Below are positions 19,133-27,978 of a stretch of DNA of 64,000 nt, piece by piece. Within the stretch, counting starts at the first letter, position 1. Every line of letters starts with the position of its first letter. The stretch covers positions 1 through 64,000 of the forward strand of contig NZ_PNCI01000071.1 of assembly GCF_005887095.1 (NCBI RefSeq), written 5' to 3'. The notes beneath the pieces are model-generated. The model ran no database searches, had not been told where the DNA came from, and saw nothing but the letters and a program-made list of their open reading frames with translations. The stretch comes from Pseudoalteromonas rubra. GTDB taxonomy: Bacteria; Pseudomonadota; Gammaproteobacteria; Enterobacterales; Alteromonadaceae. Position numbers and translations under genes: made by a program.

Positions 19133-19849
19133 ATGGCTTTTGAACATAAAAAATGCTCAGGTGTATCTGAAAAAGCAATCTATATTACGGGTGTTCAGGT
19201 CAGGCCTGACGGTTTGGACGGGGCCAAACTTATTGCTATAGGTGGTGAAAAAGCCTTTCAGGCGCATCTGGATACCACACGGAAAAATTACCCTGCAACA
19301 AAGCTGTTACTAAGCCTGTCGCCCGACGATAACGGCCTGCGCTATCTGAGTCAGGACATCAATGGTCGTCAGATATTTTGCCAAAGTGTGGTTGAATTTT
19401 TGCAACAATATCAATTGGACGGACTAAATCTGGATGCCGCGTTTTATCATGCCCAACTAGAGACGCAAGCAATCAGTGGGAGTGCCCATTTTCAGAATAT
19501 TGCCGTCATCTCACCGCATGATTTTGATGCACTCTTCCTGGGTTTGAAATACCAATTTGATCAAGCCGCTGTACTTAACGGGCAAACCTATTTGCTCACA
19601 CAGATCTCTAACAGTACAGCACCTTTACTAAATCATAGTTATCCGGGCGAACTGGCACCGAGCAGTGACATGGCTGGAGAGATGCTTGCTGCAACCGAAA
19701 CTTCACCAGACCCAACCCGCCTGAGCAAGGAAGAAGCTGCATCCTTGAGTGGTGGCAGTGCCACAACCAACCTGCGCGGTGTCGTCAGGTATCATGACAT
19801 ACCACTTACCAGCGCGCAGGAACGTGATTACTTCAGGTACAGCCGCTAA
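19133..19849 (+). CDS. GH18-like protein lacking the catalytic acid (putative inactive chitinase-like)
   Basis: This 238-residue protein resembles part of a GH18 TIM barrel. YPATKLLLSLSPDD corresponds to the strand that normally reads KVLLSIGG, and FLQQYQLDGLNLDAAF occupies the position of the catalytic DGxDxDxE strand. Here the motif is DGLNLDAA, so the third Asp position is Asn and the proton-donor Glu is absent. This predicts a carbohydrate-binding or structural role rather than hydrolysis. The C-terminal 50 residues are Ser/Thr/Ala rich. No signal peptide is visible. ATG 19133 is used; no clear ribosome binding site precedes it. The similarity is read by eye and is moderate. Confidence 0.5.
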   Translation: MAFEHKKCSGVSEKAIYITGVQVRPDGLDGAKLIAIGGEKAFQAHLDTTRKNYPATKLLLSLSPDDNGLRYLSQDINGRQIFCQSVVEFLQQYQLDGLNLDAAFYHAQLETQAISGSAHFQNIAVISPHDFDALFLGLKYQFDQAAVLNGQTYLLTQISNSTAPLLNHSYPGELAPSSDMAGEMLAATETSPDPTRLSKEEAASLSGGSATTNLRGVVRYHDIPLTSAQERDYFRYSR

Positions 19850-19886
19850 TTATAAGGTGGATAATTACCTGTGTCCTTGTAGGTTG

Positions 19887-20288
19887 TCAGCTTGACGCCG
19901 CGAGTTCGACCAACGCATTCAGAGCAGCCTGCGCATGTTCGGTTTTAACAAAGAGATGATCATGATAAAAAGCAGCGACCACATTGGCACTGATCCCGTG
20001 TTCGGTCAGGCACTGCGCCACAGCTGCAGTCAGCCCTACCGCATCCAGACTGGAGTGCACGCTTAAAGTTAACTGTCGAAAAGGCCCTTCAAACTCAAGC
20101 CCATAGGACAGTGCTGTGGCTTTTTCGACTATCAGGGTTAGTCCTTCTTGCTCCCTAAATGTTGCCAACGGATGAAGGGGTGCATACTCTTCAAGACTAC
20201 CTGGTACACTACAAAAGACAAATTCTTCTGGGTTTAGAACCGGCTCCATCGTTTTAAGAAGCGCCGTCAAATTAACAATGCCTGACAT
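19887..20288 (-). CDS. ACT-domain protein (DUF2241-like)
   Basis: A 133-residue cytoplasmic protein made of two ACT-like halves. The pattern includes VFCSVPG, TLIVEKATA, PFRQLTLSVHSSLDAVGLTA and ISANVVAAFYHDHLFV, the last being typical of the DUF2241 family whose second half matches CASTOR-like ACT domains. Such proteins bind small ligands, often amino acids, but this family has no established function. It is convergent with the GH18-like gene and lies 37 bp upstream of the TPR lipoprotein in the same orientation. Confidence 0.8.
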   Translation of the reverse strand: MSGIVNLTALLKTMEPVLNPEEFVFCSVPGSLEEYAPLHPLATFREQEGLTLIVEKATALSYGLEFEGPFRQLTLSVHSSLDAVGLTAAVAQCLTEHGISANVVAAFYHDHLFVKTEHAQAALNALVELAASS

Positions 20289-20325
20289 TATTTTATTTCC
20301 TTTATTATTTGCTTAGCGAAAGGTA

Positions 20326-21129
20326 CTAGTTCACAGAACCACGCAATTGCGTAAATCGCGCCTTATAATACAGAGCTCTGTCTATATCACCAGCGTCATT
20401 ATAATATTTTGCGGCAATGTCGAAACACTCTATCAGTCGATTGGTTAACTCTAGTGAAGCAAAGTGCTTTATTGCAATATCAAGCGCAGCAGGCACCTTG
20501 TCCCGCGTTGTGGCGATACGCCAAACCAGATTGTGATAAATGACAAAAGACAGCACCTCTATGTTGTTCAGCGCTTTGTCGGCTTTGAGCTTGAACAGTG
20601 TCTGGATGTCTTTTTCAGCCTGTAACCAGTCAAGTCTGGATGGTGCATATTGCCAGCCGACCCAGCGATAATAAATGCGCCTTTGCGCATCGTCGGCGAA
20701 CCGGGTTTGTAATTGTTCTACCAATGCCAGCGCCTGAGCTTGCTGCCCTCTGGCAAATGCCAGCTTACTGCGCATAAAATCAATTGCCGGTTTCAGCTCT
20801 GTATGCTCATTTTTATCAAACATCACCGCCTCAGCAATTTTATCTTCGGCTTGTGTTGTGTGTCCCTGGCTAATGTATACCGCAGCTTGCTTGAGCCGGG
20901 CCAACCCCATTTGTTGTGGATCATGCCTTCTGCTGGCATAGCGAAACGCATTATCGTAATAACGCAATGCCAGCTGATAATTCCCCTGCTGACGCTGACT
21001 GTCTCCTTGCGCCAGCCAGGCCGCCGCTTGGCGTTTGAATCGGGTGACCTGATAATCTCGCTCTGGTGCCGAAGAACATCCTGACAGCCAGAGCATGCAG
21101 ATCAGAAATAGCCATACCACTTTAATCAT
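20326..21129 (-). CDS. TPR-containing outer membrane lipoprotein of the MCE operon
   Basis: A 267-residue protein with a lipoprotein signal (MIKVVWLFLICMLWLSGCSS; lipobox LSGC). The mature region contains TPR-like helical pairs, for example AWLAQGDSQRQQGNYQLALR and AAVYISQGHTTQAEDKIAEA. Its start ATG overlaps the end of the MCE gene by 8 bp, so it is the last gene of the permease-ATPase-MCE-lipoprotein operon. An accessory lipoprotein in such operons commonly helps build the periplasmic transport path (as PqiC does); the TPR form here is different, so that role is an inference. Confidence 0.75.
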   Translation of the reverse strand: MIKVVWLFLICMLWLSGCSSAPERDYQVTRFKRQAAAWLAQGDSQRQQGNYQLALRYYDNAFRYASRRHDPQQMGLARLKQAAVYISQGHTTQAEDKIAEAVMFDKNEHTELKPAIDFMRSKLAFARGQQAQALALVEQLQTRFADDAQRRIYYRWVGWQYAPSRLDWLQAEKDIQTLFKLKADKALNNIEVLSFVIYHNLVWRIATTRDKVPAALDIAIKHFASLELTNRLIECFDIAAKYYNDAGDIDRALYYKARFTQLRGSVN

Positions 21130-22159
21130 GCATTTCTATCTCCCCATTTTTTACCGGGGTACTGATCCCGTCCCTGAACACCGGATGATTATTCAATGCC
21201 TCCAGAGTTTTTTCCATCTGTTCAAGCACCTGCTGCACACTATGAACAGTCAGCGCAAACTGTTCACGTTCACCGTGAACATCTTTAAGCATTTGCTGCA
21301 TTACTGTCAGGTTGGCATTGAGGTTGTGAAGCACTAGGGGTAGCTGACTGTCGGTGATCTCTTTAACAAGCTCGGTGGGCTGACTATAAGTTGTTAACGT
21401 GCTTTGTGCCTGCGTTAGCATGCCATCTGTCTTCACCAGCGTTTGGTTTAACTGAGCGAGTAATTGTGGCATTTGGGCAAGCCATACCTGGCTTTGTTTT
21501 AGTGTTTTCTCAGCCTCGGGCAACAACTCACTTTCACGCAACTCTTCGCTGACAATCATGATATGGTCACTGATTTTGGCAACCCTATCGAGCGCTCTGA
21601 ACAAAGAGCCGGCTTCCGGGTTATCCTCTTTTTGCAGGTTCTGTAACAGCTCCTGAATACTGGCCAAAATAGATTCCACATCGTCTTTAGAGCGAGACAC
21701 GTAACCTGCTGTCAGATACTGCTGGCCCAGTGCACTGTTAATATGGGGTACCAGTGCCCCGGCAGGCAGAGCCACAAAGGGGCCGACTTTATCGGGCTCA
21801 GGTAAAATCAGGTCTAATGTCGTGACTTCATCAAAAATGGGGTGTTGCTCACCGGTCAGCAGTGCATACTTGACCACCTTAGTGCTGTATTCCTGAAATA
21901 CCCAAAACTCCACGTCAATTTCGTTGCTTTGCAAATTTAGCCGGTAATCAACTATGCGGCCTATTTCCATGCCTTTGAAGTATATCGCTGGCAAGGCACT
22001 CAGTCCCCGGGCATTATCCAACACTGTTTTGTAGTAAACCTTGTCTGCAAAGGTGTGGTTATTCACTAAGATCATGGTACAAAATGCTGCCAACAACAGC
22101 ACGCCGGTAAGGCTAAATGCAATCACTATCCTATTGGCATTTTTGGGCTTGTGCTGCAT
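21122..22159 (-). CDS. MCE-domain (MlaD-like) periplasmic lipid-binding protein
   Basis: A 345-residue protein anchored by one N-terminal membrane segment (IVIAFSLTGVLLLAAFCTMI). The MCE domain (about residues 40-125) contains YYKTVLDNARGLSALPAIYFKGMEIGRI, as in MlaD/PqiB. The C-terminal half (about 160-330) is a long coiled-coil-like helix rich in Gln and Leu (SQVWLAQMPQLLAQLNQTL), typical of MCE proteins that form hexameric tubes. It overlaps the ATPase gene by 29 bp and the lipoprotein gene by 8 bp. It probably receives or delivers phospholipid at the inner membrane; direction and substrate are unknown. Confidence 0.85.
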   Translation of the reverse strand: MQHKPKNANRIVIAFSLTGVLLLAAFCTMILVNNHTFADKVYYKTVLDNARGLSALPAIYFKGMEIGRIVDYRLNLQSNEIDVEFWVFQEYSTKVVKYALLTGEQHPIFDEVTTLDLILPEPDKVGPFVALPAGALVPHINSALGQQYLTAGYVSRSKDDVESILASIQELLQNLQKEDNPEAGSLFRALDRVAKISDHIMIVSEELRESELLPEAEKTLKQSQVWLAQMPQLLAQLNQTLVKTDGMLTQAQSTLTTYSQPTELVKEITDSQLPLVLHNLNANLTVMQQMLKDVHGEREQFALTVHSVQQVLEQMEKTLEALNNHPVFRDGISTPVKNGEIEMHD

Positions 22160-22829
22160 GCGCTCCCCCTGACGCTAATTCTTCCGGTAACCCAAGCTGA
22201 AGCTGCTGGTCCGCTAAGCTCACAATCAATTCCTGGCGATTAGAGCAGAGAATTAGGGTTGTTCCTTTTTCCTTAAGGTGCTTAAGTAAGGCCAGTTCAT
22301 GACGGCACCAGTGTCTGTCGACCTGCGCCATAGGAGCGTCCCAGATCAACGCCTTTGGCTCCATAAGCAAGGCTCTCGCTAACCCAGCCAGAGACGCCAG
22401 CCCTGAGGAGAGTCGATCGGTGCGTTGATCCAGATACTGAGTCAGACCAAACTCTTCACAGATCCCGTGCACCTTTTGCAGCTTTTCATCGTGACTCAAA
22501 CGACTATGGTGGCGATTCAATGGCAGTAGCAGGTTTTCTTCCAGAGTCAGATTAGATATCAATGCTGAGACCTGAAAAATAACCCCCAGGTCACGACGAA
22601 AACGCGCATATTGCAGCGCAGTCATTGCTGGCATTGCTATGTCATCAATCAATACAGTCCCTTGCTGAGGCCGGGTAATGTCACAAATGATACTGAATAA
22701 CAGCGACTTGCCACTACCTGAGCGACCAGTGATCAGCAAGCATTGCCCGCTTTCAACAGTGATGCTGATATTGGCCAGTATGGGTTGTTCAGCCAGGCTG
22801 TGACTAATATTCCTAAGTTCTATTTTCAT
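22131..22829 (-). CDS. MlaF-like ABC ATPase with degenerate catalytic motifs
   Basis: A 232-residue ABC nucleotide-binding subunit. Walker A is intact (GRSGSGKS, residues 35-42) and a Q-loop is present (VIFQVSAL). The signature reads LSSGLASLAGLARALL instead of LSGGMxxRvaLARA. Walker B ends LIWDAP, so the catalytic Glu of DEP is Ala, and the H-loop region reads LILCSNRQE with no His. ATP binding looks possible but efficient hydrolysis does not. ATG 22829 overlaps the permease stop (TGATG). It sits between a MlaE-like permease and an MCE protein, so it is the only visible ATPase for that complex. Confidence 0.85.
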   Translation of the reverse strand: MKIELRNISHSLAEQPILANISITVESGQCLLITGRSGSGKSLLFSIICDITRPQQGTVLIDDIAMPAMTALQYARFRRDLGVIFQVSALISNLTLEENLLLPLNRHHSRLSHDEKLQKVHGICEEFGLTQYLDQRTDRLSSGLASLAGLARALLMEPKALIWDAPMAQVDRHWCRHELALLKHLKEKGTTLILCSNRQELIVSLADQQLQLGLPEELASGGAHAAQAQKCQ

Positions 22830-23581
22830 CACCAGTCACTCATCAGTGCAAAGTACAACAAAGTGAACAATACATGGATAATACACAGGGCAATTAATCC
22901 ACGGCCAACGGCTTTTATGTTTCGTTGCGGCACTTCAGTGATCGCACTTTTGACGGTCAGGCCGTGATAGCTGGCTATCAGGCTAATCATCAACCCCGAG
23001 AACGCGACTTTGGCCAGCATAATCACCATATCCAGCCAGTGCAGTTGTGCCATCAGCTTAACAAAGAAAGTGCTCACTGGGATCGAGGCAAACGCGTTAC
23101 TCACCAGGTAGCCGCCAAAAATGCCGCAGGCAACAAAGTAGCTCATCAACAAGATCAAAGATGCAACCATGCCCAACACCCGGGGCGCAACCAGATATGA
23201 AATTGGTGACACCCCCATTGCTATCAGTGCGTCTATTTCCTTACGCACCACCATGTTCCCCAGTTCTGTAGTAATTGCCGTGCCCGAACGAGCCAACACC
23301 ACAAAACACACAATAAAAGGACCGAGATCTCTCACAATTGTTGATATTAAAATGGCGTAGATCCATTTGACCTGCCCGATAGAAGACAGCAAAGGATAGC
23401 CCTGGACAATGATCAATGCCCCGATTAACAAAGCAATCAACATGACCAGCCCAAGGGCTTCAACTCCGGTGAAGCGGATCTGTCGTAATAAGATTTCCAG
23501 GCTAATAGAACGGTGGCGGTGAAAGACTAGAAAGTCTGAAACCACATAAGCCGAAAAAGGCAAAAATCCATAATTAATCAT
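22829..23581 (-). CDS. MlaE-like ABC permease
   Basis: A 250-residue inner membrane protein of the MlaE family, the permease of MCE-linked lipid ABC transporters. Characteristic stretches are GALIIVQGYPLLSSIGQ, LGPFIVCFVVLARSGTAITTELG, the coupling-helix region VRKEIDALIAMGVSPISYLV and PRVLGM. About five membrane helices can be placed. AGGGAG precedes ATG 23581. It is the first gene of a four-gene operon; MlaC- and MlaB-like genes are not found nearby, so the system is closer to a minimal or divergent MCE transporter than to the full Mla set. Confidence 0.9.
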   Translation of the reverse strand: MINYGFLPFSAYVVSDFLVFHRHRSISLEILLRQIRFTGVEALGLVMLIALLIGALIIVQGYPLLSSIGQVKWIYAILISTIVRDLGPFIVCFVVLARSGTAITTELGNMVVRKEIDALIAMGVSPISYLVAPRVLGMVASLILLMSYFVACGIFGGYLVSNAFASIPVSTFFVKLMAQLHWLDMVIMLAKVAFSGLMISLIASYHGLTVKSAITEVPQRNIKAVGRGLIALCIIHVLFTLLYFALMSDW

Positions 23582-23744
23582 TACTGCTCCCTATTGTATT
23601 GGTACAACAGACACAGCATGCTCTGGCCCTAATTGATTCAGTTAACTTTAAGCGTAGCAGTAATTTGATGTATTACAGTGAACAAAAAGTGATTACTTAG
23701 TGAACTGTGGTTGATGTTGATAATTGGCAGGCAAACTGGGTAAC

Positions 23745-24206
23745 TCAGAGGGGTTTTTCCATCGTATAATTAATCAAAGTGACACCCTGTCTTGCAATTT
23801 CGTTGCGTTTTACCATTAAAAAGCCACGCGCTGCAAAAAAGCGACGTGCAGGTTTAGAGGCTTCGACATACAGACGCGTCAGCCCTCGCGTTTTAGCCTG
23901 CGCTTCTAACTTACGGTAGAGCGCGCTTGCAATGCCCTGCCCCTGAAACTCAGGGTGCGTATAAGCGCAGTCAATATGCCCATCGTCATCCAGCTCGATA
24001 AAACCTGCAATACGTCCGTTTAGCACGGCGACCCAGGGACGCTTTTCAGCCAACCGTTGTGACCAAAATGCATAGTCTGGCGGTGTTGGTGCCCATACGG
24101 CTTTTTGCTCCCGGGTACTATGCTCCTCGGCAATGGCGTGTACTGCACTGTGAAATAAGTCTGCAATTTCTCTGGCCCAGCTATCTTGATACCGCTTAAT
24201 ATCCAT
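23745..24206 (-). CDS. GNAT-family N-acetyltransferase
   Basis: A 153-residue single-domain acetyltransferase. Motif A, which binds acetyl-CoA, is visible as HPEFQGQGIASALYRKLE; the C-terminal LYVEASKPARRFFAARGF matches motif B of GNAT proteins. The substrate is unknown. ATG 24206 has GGAGT upstream. It stands alone between the MCE operon and the symporter. Confidence 0.9.
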   Translation of the reverse strand: MDIKRYQDSWAREIADLFHSAVHAIAEEHSTREQKAVWAPTPPDYAFWSQRLAEKRPWVAVLNGRIAGFIELDDDGHIDCAYTHPEFQGQGIASALYRKLEAQAKTRGLTRLYVEASKPARRFFAARGFLMVKRNEIARQGVTLINYTMEKPL

Positions 24207-24403
24207 ACAATACTCCGTACTAAAAGCGCCAGTGTACCTCAGGTTTGCACATGATTTAACAGTGATAACAGACCAAACCAGACGCCAGTCATTGCCTGCA
24301 CTAACCGGGTGAATTCTTCTCGTTTGATGCGGGTCAATGTAACATCAAATGGCTATGCTAGGATAATCACTCTAATCGTGCTCATCTAGTCAGGGATATT
24401 GTT

Positions 24404-25747
24404 ATGACAGACATTCACACTCCAGATGCACCAGCCAACCTGCTACAAAAAAAGCGGCTCTGGCTGCAAATAGTGGTTGCGTTGATACTTGGCATCACCA
24501 TAGGTTTACTACTTTCTCCGCAGGGCATGGCGCTGGTCAGCCAATCGGCAGCAATGGACATTGCTCAATGGGTAGCGCTACCCGGGCGGGTGTTTCTCGC
24601 CCTGATCCAAATGGTTGTTATCCCGTTGGTACTTTCCTCGATCATTCTTGGTATCGCAGGTAATAAAGATACCGCGTTTTTAAAAAAAGTTGGGGTCCGC
24701 ATCTTACCTTACTTTGTTACAACCACTTTCGTCGCGGTCATTCTGGGCCTCGCTGTGGTCTACCTCATTGAACCGGGTAACTATGTCGATAGCGCTCTGT
24801 TTAGCGCAATTGCCGATCAGCCTGCACAACTCGTGGCGACCCAAGTAACGCAGACCTCGCTGGCAGATAAAGTGGCGGCCATTATCCCTGCGAATCCAAC
24901 TCAGTCCACACTGGACAAAGACATGTTCGCCATCGTCATTTATGCCAGCTTTATTGGTATGGCGTTGACGACATTGGCCGCGCAGCGCAAGGCACTGATG
25001 ATAGATTTTATGGACGGGATCCAGTCTGTTTCATTACAAATTGTGAACTGGGCCATGTTACTGGCTCCCCTTGCAGTGTTTGGTCTGCTGTGTGATATAA
25101 CGATCCGCATTGGCGTAGATGCGTTAATTGGCGTATCTGCTTATGTCGCCACAGTGTTATTGGGGCTCGCCGGGTTATTACTCATTTATACCCTGGTCGC
25201 TTCGTTTGTTGCCAAAGTACACCCCATGGCCTTTTTAAAAGCCATCCGTAGCGCGCAATTGCTCGCATTCTCAACCTCCAGTTCTGCTGCCGTTATGCCA
25301 TTGTCAATGCGTACAGCCCAGGAGCAACTGGGTGTAAAAAAACCGATAGTGCAATTTATCATACCACTTGGTGCCACCATCAACATGGATGGAACGGCAC
25401 TTTACCAGGTGGTTGCGGCAATTTTCCTCACTCAGGTGTTCGGTGTGGATTTATCGGTGAATCAGGTGATATTGCTAATTCTCACCACGGTGGGCGCATC
25501 CATAGGCTCGCCCAGCACACCTGGGGTCGGCATCGTGATCCTGGCATCTGTACTTGCGACATTTGGCATACCAGCAACTGGCATTGCGCTTATCCTGGGT
25601 GTCGACCGTATTCTGGATATGTGCCGTACGGTGATCAACGTTAGTGGTGATCTGACTGCCTGTGTGGTGATGAACCGCTGGTTGAGAAATGAAACATCTT
25701 TGGTTGAACGGGTGCAAATAGGCGACGATAAGGTTGTAACCAGTTAA
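24404..25747 (+). CDS. Dicarboxylate/amino acid:cation symporter (DAACS family)
   Basis: A 447-residue inner membrane transporter of the GltP/DctA family, importing acidic amino acids or dicarboxylates with protons or sodium. The family's re-entrant loop HP1 appears as STSSSAAVMPLSM, the TM7 signature as NMDGTALYQ, HP2 as GSPSTPGVGIVIL and the TM8 signature as GVDRILDMCRTVINVSGD. A large extracellular loop around residues 125-165 is present. Asp in DRILDMCRT together with Arg nearby is usually the substrate-binding site; the exact specificity cannot be read. AGGGA precedes the ATG. Confidence 0.93.
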   Translation: MTDIHTPDAPANLLQKKRLWLQIVVALILGITIGLLLSPQGMALVSQSAAMDIAQWVALPGRVFLALIQMVVIPLVLSSIILGIAGNKDTAFLKKVGVRILPYFVTTTFVAVILGLAVVYLIEPGNYVDSALFSAIADQPAQLVATQVTQTSLADKVAAIIPANPTQSTLDKDMFAIVIYASFIGMALTTLAAQRKALMIDFMDGIQSVSLQIVNWAMLLAPLAVFGLLCDITIRIGVDALIGVSAYVATVLLGLAGLLLIYTLVASFVAKVHPMAFLKAIRSAQLLAFSTSSSAAVMPLSMRTAQEQLGVKKPIVQFIIPLGATINMDGTALYQVVAAIFLTQVFGVDLSVNQVILLILTTVGASIGSPSTPGVGIVILASVLATFGIPATGIALILGVDRILDMCRTVINVSGDLTACVVMNRWLRNETSLVERVQIGDDKVVTS

Positions 25748-25797
25748 GGTTCAGGGCGCGAGGCTCAAATTATTGCTTATGCGCCCATATTCTCTGC

Positions 25798-25845
25798 AAG
25801 TGAGGTACACATGCTTTGTCTTTACTTGTGACAAGTGCCTCACTT
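25798..25845. terminator. Long hairpin between symporter and DUF6435-like gene
   Basis: AAGTGAGG and CCTCACTT pair as the outer stem, with TTGTC/GACAA inside, between two convergent genes. No long T run follows, so this is a likely but not certain bidirectional terminator. Confidence 0.5.
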
Positions 25846-25854
25846 ATCAACACA

Positions 25855-26025
25855 TTACTTTCCTTGTAAACTTTCAATCTCCTGCCAGATTGATTCTGCC
25901 TCTGCAGTGAGCATCGCATAACCACGAATATCACCATTACGCTGTGCATGCATGGCTTGCTCTAGTTTGGCATCGTAGGCCTTACGCAGCTTTTTGACCG
26001 GATCACGTTTTAAGAACTGAAACAT
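25855..26025 (-). CDS. Small DUF6435-like protein
   Basis: This 56-residue ORF is very short but convincing: MFQFLKRDPVKKLRKAYDAK, then a helical stretch with MHAQRNGDIRGYAMLTAEAE and a Trp near the end. The pattern FLKRDPVKKL...AMHAQRNGDIR...AE.IW matches the small cytoplasmic family I know as DUF6435, which is widespread in marine gammaproteobacteria and has no known function. AGGA lies about 11 nt upstream of ATG. The gap 26026-26274 to the next gene holds no recognisable gene. Confidence 0.8.
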   Translation of the reverse strand: MFQFLKRDPVKKLRKAYDAKLEQAMHAQRNGDIRGYAMLTAEAESIWQEIESLQGK

Positions 26026-26274
26026 TGTTAGATTTTCCTAATGGCAAATTTAACCTGTTAAACGAGCCTCAAACCTCTGCGGATCATCGCATAGTCGGAA
26101 CTATACCTGCTCAAAGTATTAATAAGCGCCGATAAAGGCCCACTTTTGTACACTGTAATCTGCTGTAATTGCCCTCATGAATGGCATGACCTATAAAGTT
26201 CCAGATAATACCGATTCGGACGATCACAACGGCCAACCCCTGATCACCATTCGCGAACCAAAAGGACCAATATC

Positions 26275-27534
26275 ATGACTGAAATTTCGACCATGCCTTT
26301 ACCAGCGCCTATAAATTGGGACGAAAAAAGTTCGGAAGCAGAACTACATATACTGGGCCTGGATGGCGTGTTTTTAGAAAATCAGCTCAATTTGCTGTGG
26401 TATCTCGAGGCTCTGGCAGAGGTATGTTCTGAGGTAAACCTTGCCAGACGCAAAGACATCGCAACTTTTTGGCAGCCCTATTTATACAGAGAGCCCGGAT
26501 TTACCCTGCAAAATTTCTTTTCTCAATGGTTAACTTATACCCCAACACCGGACAACCCGGGTTTATACATCGAATACTGGGACTATCTGGTCAATACCGA
26601 GTCCGGTTTAAAGCTGGCTAATGACGGCTATTTCAGAGGCTGGTTTCGGCAGTTTCTGAACTTTCATGGTGACTGGATAAACAGCACATCCTCAACAGAC
26701 ACATTAAGTGCCTGGATGACATATACAGGCACAGAAGAGCACCCGTTTAATATTGCTCATTATGAGCGCCCGGATCCACATAGCCCACAAGGGGGGTTTC
26801 AGTCTTTTAATCAGTTTTTTTTACGTAACCTCAAGCCCGGACAGCGGCCTTTGTGCAACTGTGCAAGTGACAGTGGTGTCGTGATCTCTCCCTGTGACGG
26901 TGGCGTGTTTTTTTTAGAGCGCGGCAGCAATGAGCACAACGATAGCCTGGCAAGCAATCGCTACTTGCTACCGGGTAAATCGGGAGATCATTTTAATCTG
27001 ATTGAAGCTATCCCCGGTTATGGCCGCTGCTTTGTCGGTGGTCCTCTACTTGACATTCTGCTCTGGTTTACCGATTACCACCATTTCCATGCCCCCGTAT
27101 CCGGCACCGTCATAGAACAGGGTTTGTATGAGGGCTCTTATAATTATGACTTTGACAATTTTAACCCGAGACACCCCTATGATCCGCTGCCACCAAAAAA
27201 CAGCGACAAAGTTGGTTGGTACCAGAAACTGGGTAAGCATCAGCGTTATGTCTGGGTGATTAAAACACCTGATCTGGGGTTAGTCGCCATGGTTGCGATT
27301 GGCTTTTGGGGTGTGGGCAGCATAGTCAACGCCATTAAAACCGGTGAAGACATTGAAAAAGGCCAGTTTATGGGCCACTTTGGCTATGGCGGCTCTTCTA
27401 TCGTGCTGGCATTTGAGCCAGGCAGGAACTATCAATTTAAAGTAGGCGATCAGCCTGTGCGAGGACCGAATGAACCAACCCTAATGAAGGTAAGAGAATG
27501 CCTGGGTCGCGCTGTGCCGCCACTTGAGTGGTAA
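26275..27534 (+). CDS. Phosphatidylserine decarboxylase-related protein
   Basis: A 419-residue protein of the PSD-related branch, with an N-terminal PSDC-type region (about 1-150) ahead of the PSD core. Core landmarks are GFQSFNQFFLRNLKPGQRPL, ISPCDGGV, LLWFTDYHHFHAPVSGTV and the self-cleavage site FGYGGSSIVLAF, where cleavage before Ser would give the pyruvoyl cofactor. The usual LGST is replaced by GGSS, which keeps the Ser. Members of this branch sit apart from the essential Psd and are found in secondary metabolism as well as in lipid contexts, so the substrate is uncertain. No transmembrane segment is seen. Confidence 0.85.
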   Translation: MTEISTMPLPAPINWDEKSSEAELHILGLDGVFLENQLNLLWYLEALAEVCSEVNLARRKDIATFWQPYLYREPGFTLQNFFSQWLTYTPTPDNPGLYIEYWDYLVNTESGLKLANDGYFRGWFRQFLNFHGDWINSTSSTDTLSAWMTYTGTEEHPFNIAHYERPDPHSPQGGFQSFNQFFLRNLKPGQRPLCNCASDSGVVISPCDGGVFFLERGSNEHNDSLASNRYLLPGKSGDHFNLIEAIPGYGRCFVGGPLLDILLWFTDYHHFHAPVSGTVIEQGLYEGSYNYDFDNFNPRHPYDPLPPKNSDKVGWYQKLGKHQRYVWVIKTPDLGLVAMVAIGFWGVGSIVNAIKTGEDIEKGQFMGHFGYGGSSIVLAFEPGRNYQFKVGDQPVRGPNEPTLMKVRECLGRAVPPLEW

Positions 27535-27563
27535 TGGCCAGGGATCAAGATAGATACAAACCC

Positions 27564-27604
27564 GGGGACTGGATTTGCCTGTTAAGGTAAAACCAACAGT
27601 CCCC
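27564..27604. terminator. Hairpin after the PSD-related gene
   Basis: GGGGACTG pairs with CAGTCCCC, and TTTGCCT with AGGTAAA (one G-T pair) inside. It starts 30 bp past the stop codon. No T run follows, so termination is only a possibility. Confidence 0.4.
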
Positions 27605-27674
27605 GACATCCATGCAACAGGTATTGTACTCCACTGGTGTCCTTGCGAGGGAGAGGCTCGCAATAGATGCAGTA

Positions 27675-27978
27675 TTAACCTTGCTTGACCTCTAACATTG
27701 CGTCCATACCATAAGCGCCGTAGATATGTTGCATCGCCTTTTCTCTGGCTTCATTGACGGCTTCAATCACTGGATTCAGACCGGTGCCGTCTACCGTTGT
27801 TCTGAACGGACGTGCAGAAACTTGCGTCTGCAATAACTGTAATACAGCATCAGCAACCATTTGCGGGCTGGGTGCATTTTCAGCATCGTGACCCTGTTCT
27901 GTACCCGCCCACATTTGTTCTGGTGCATCAGCATGTTCACCATAACTTTCAGTTACAGCTTTATCACTGGATCCGGTT
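27675..27978 (-). pseudogene. C-terminal remnant of a short-chain dehydrogenase
   Basis: The minus-strand frame ending at 27675 encodes the last third of an SDR-family oxidoreductase: APSPQMVADAVLQLLQTQ, RPFRTTVDG and the final AREKAMQHIYGAYGM are typical of that C-terminus. The Rossmann fold, TGxxxGIG and YxxxK parts are missing. The frame meets the LysR remnant head to head around 27970-27980. Both genes lack their N-termini, consistent with one deletion that removed the shared divergent promoter. Confidence 0.75.
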
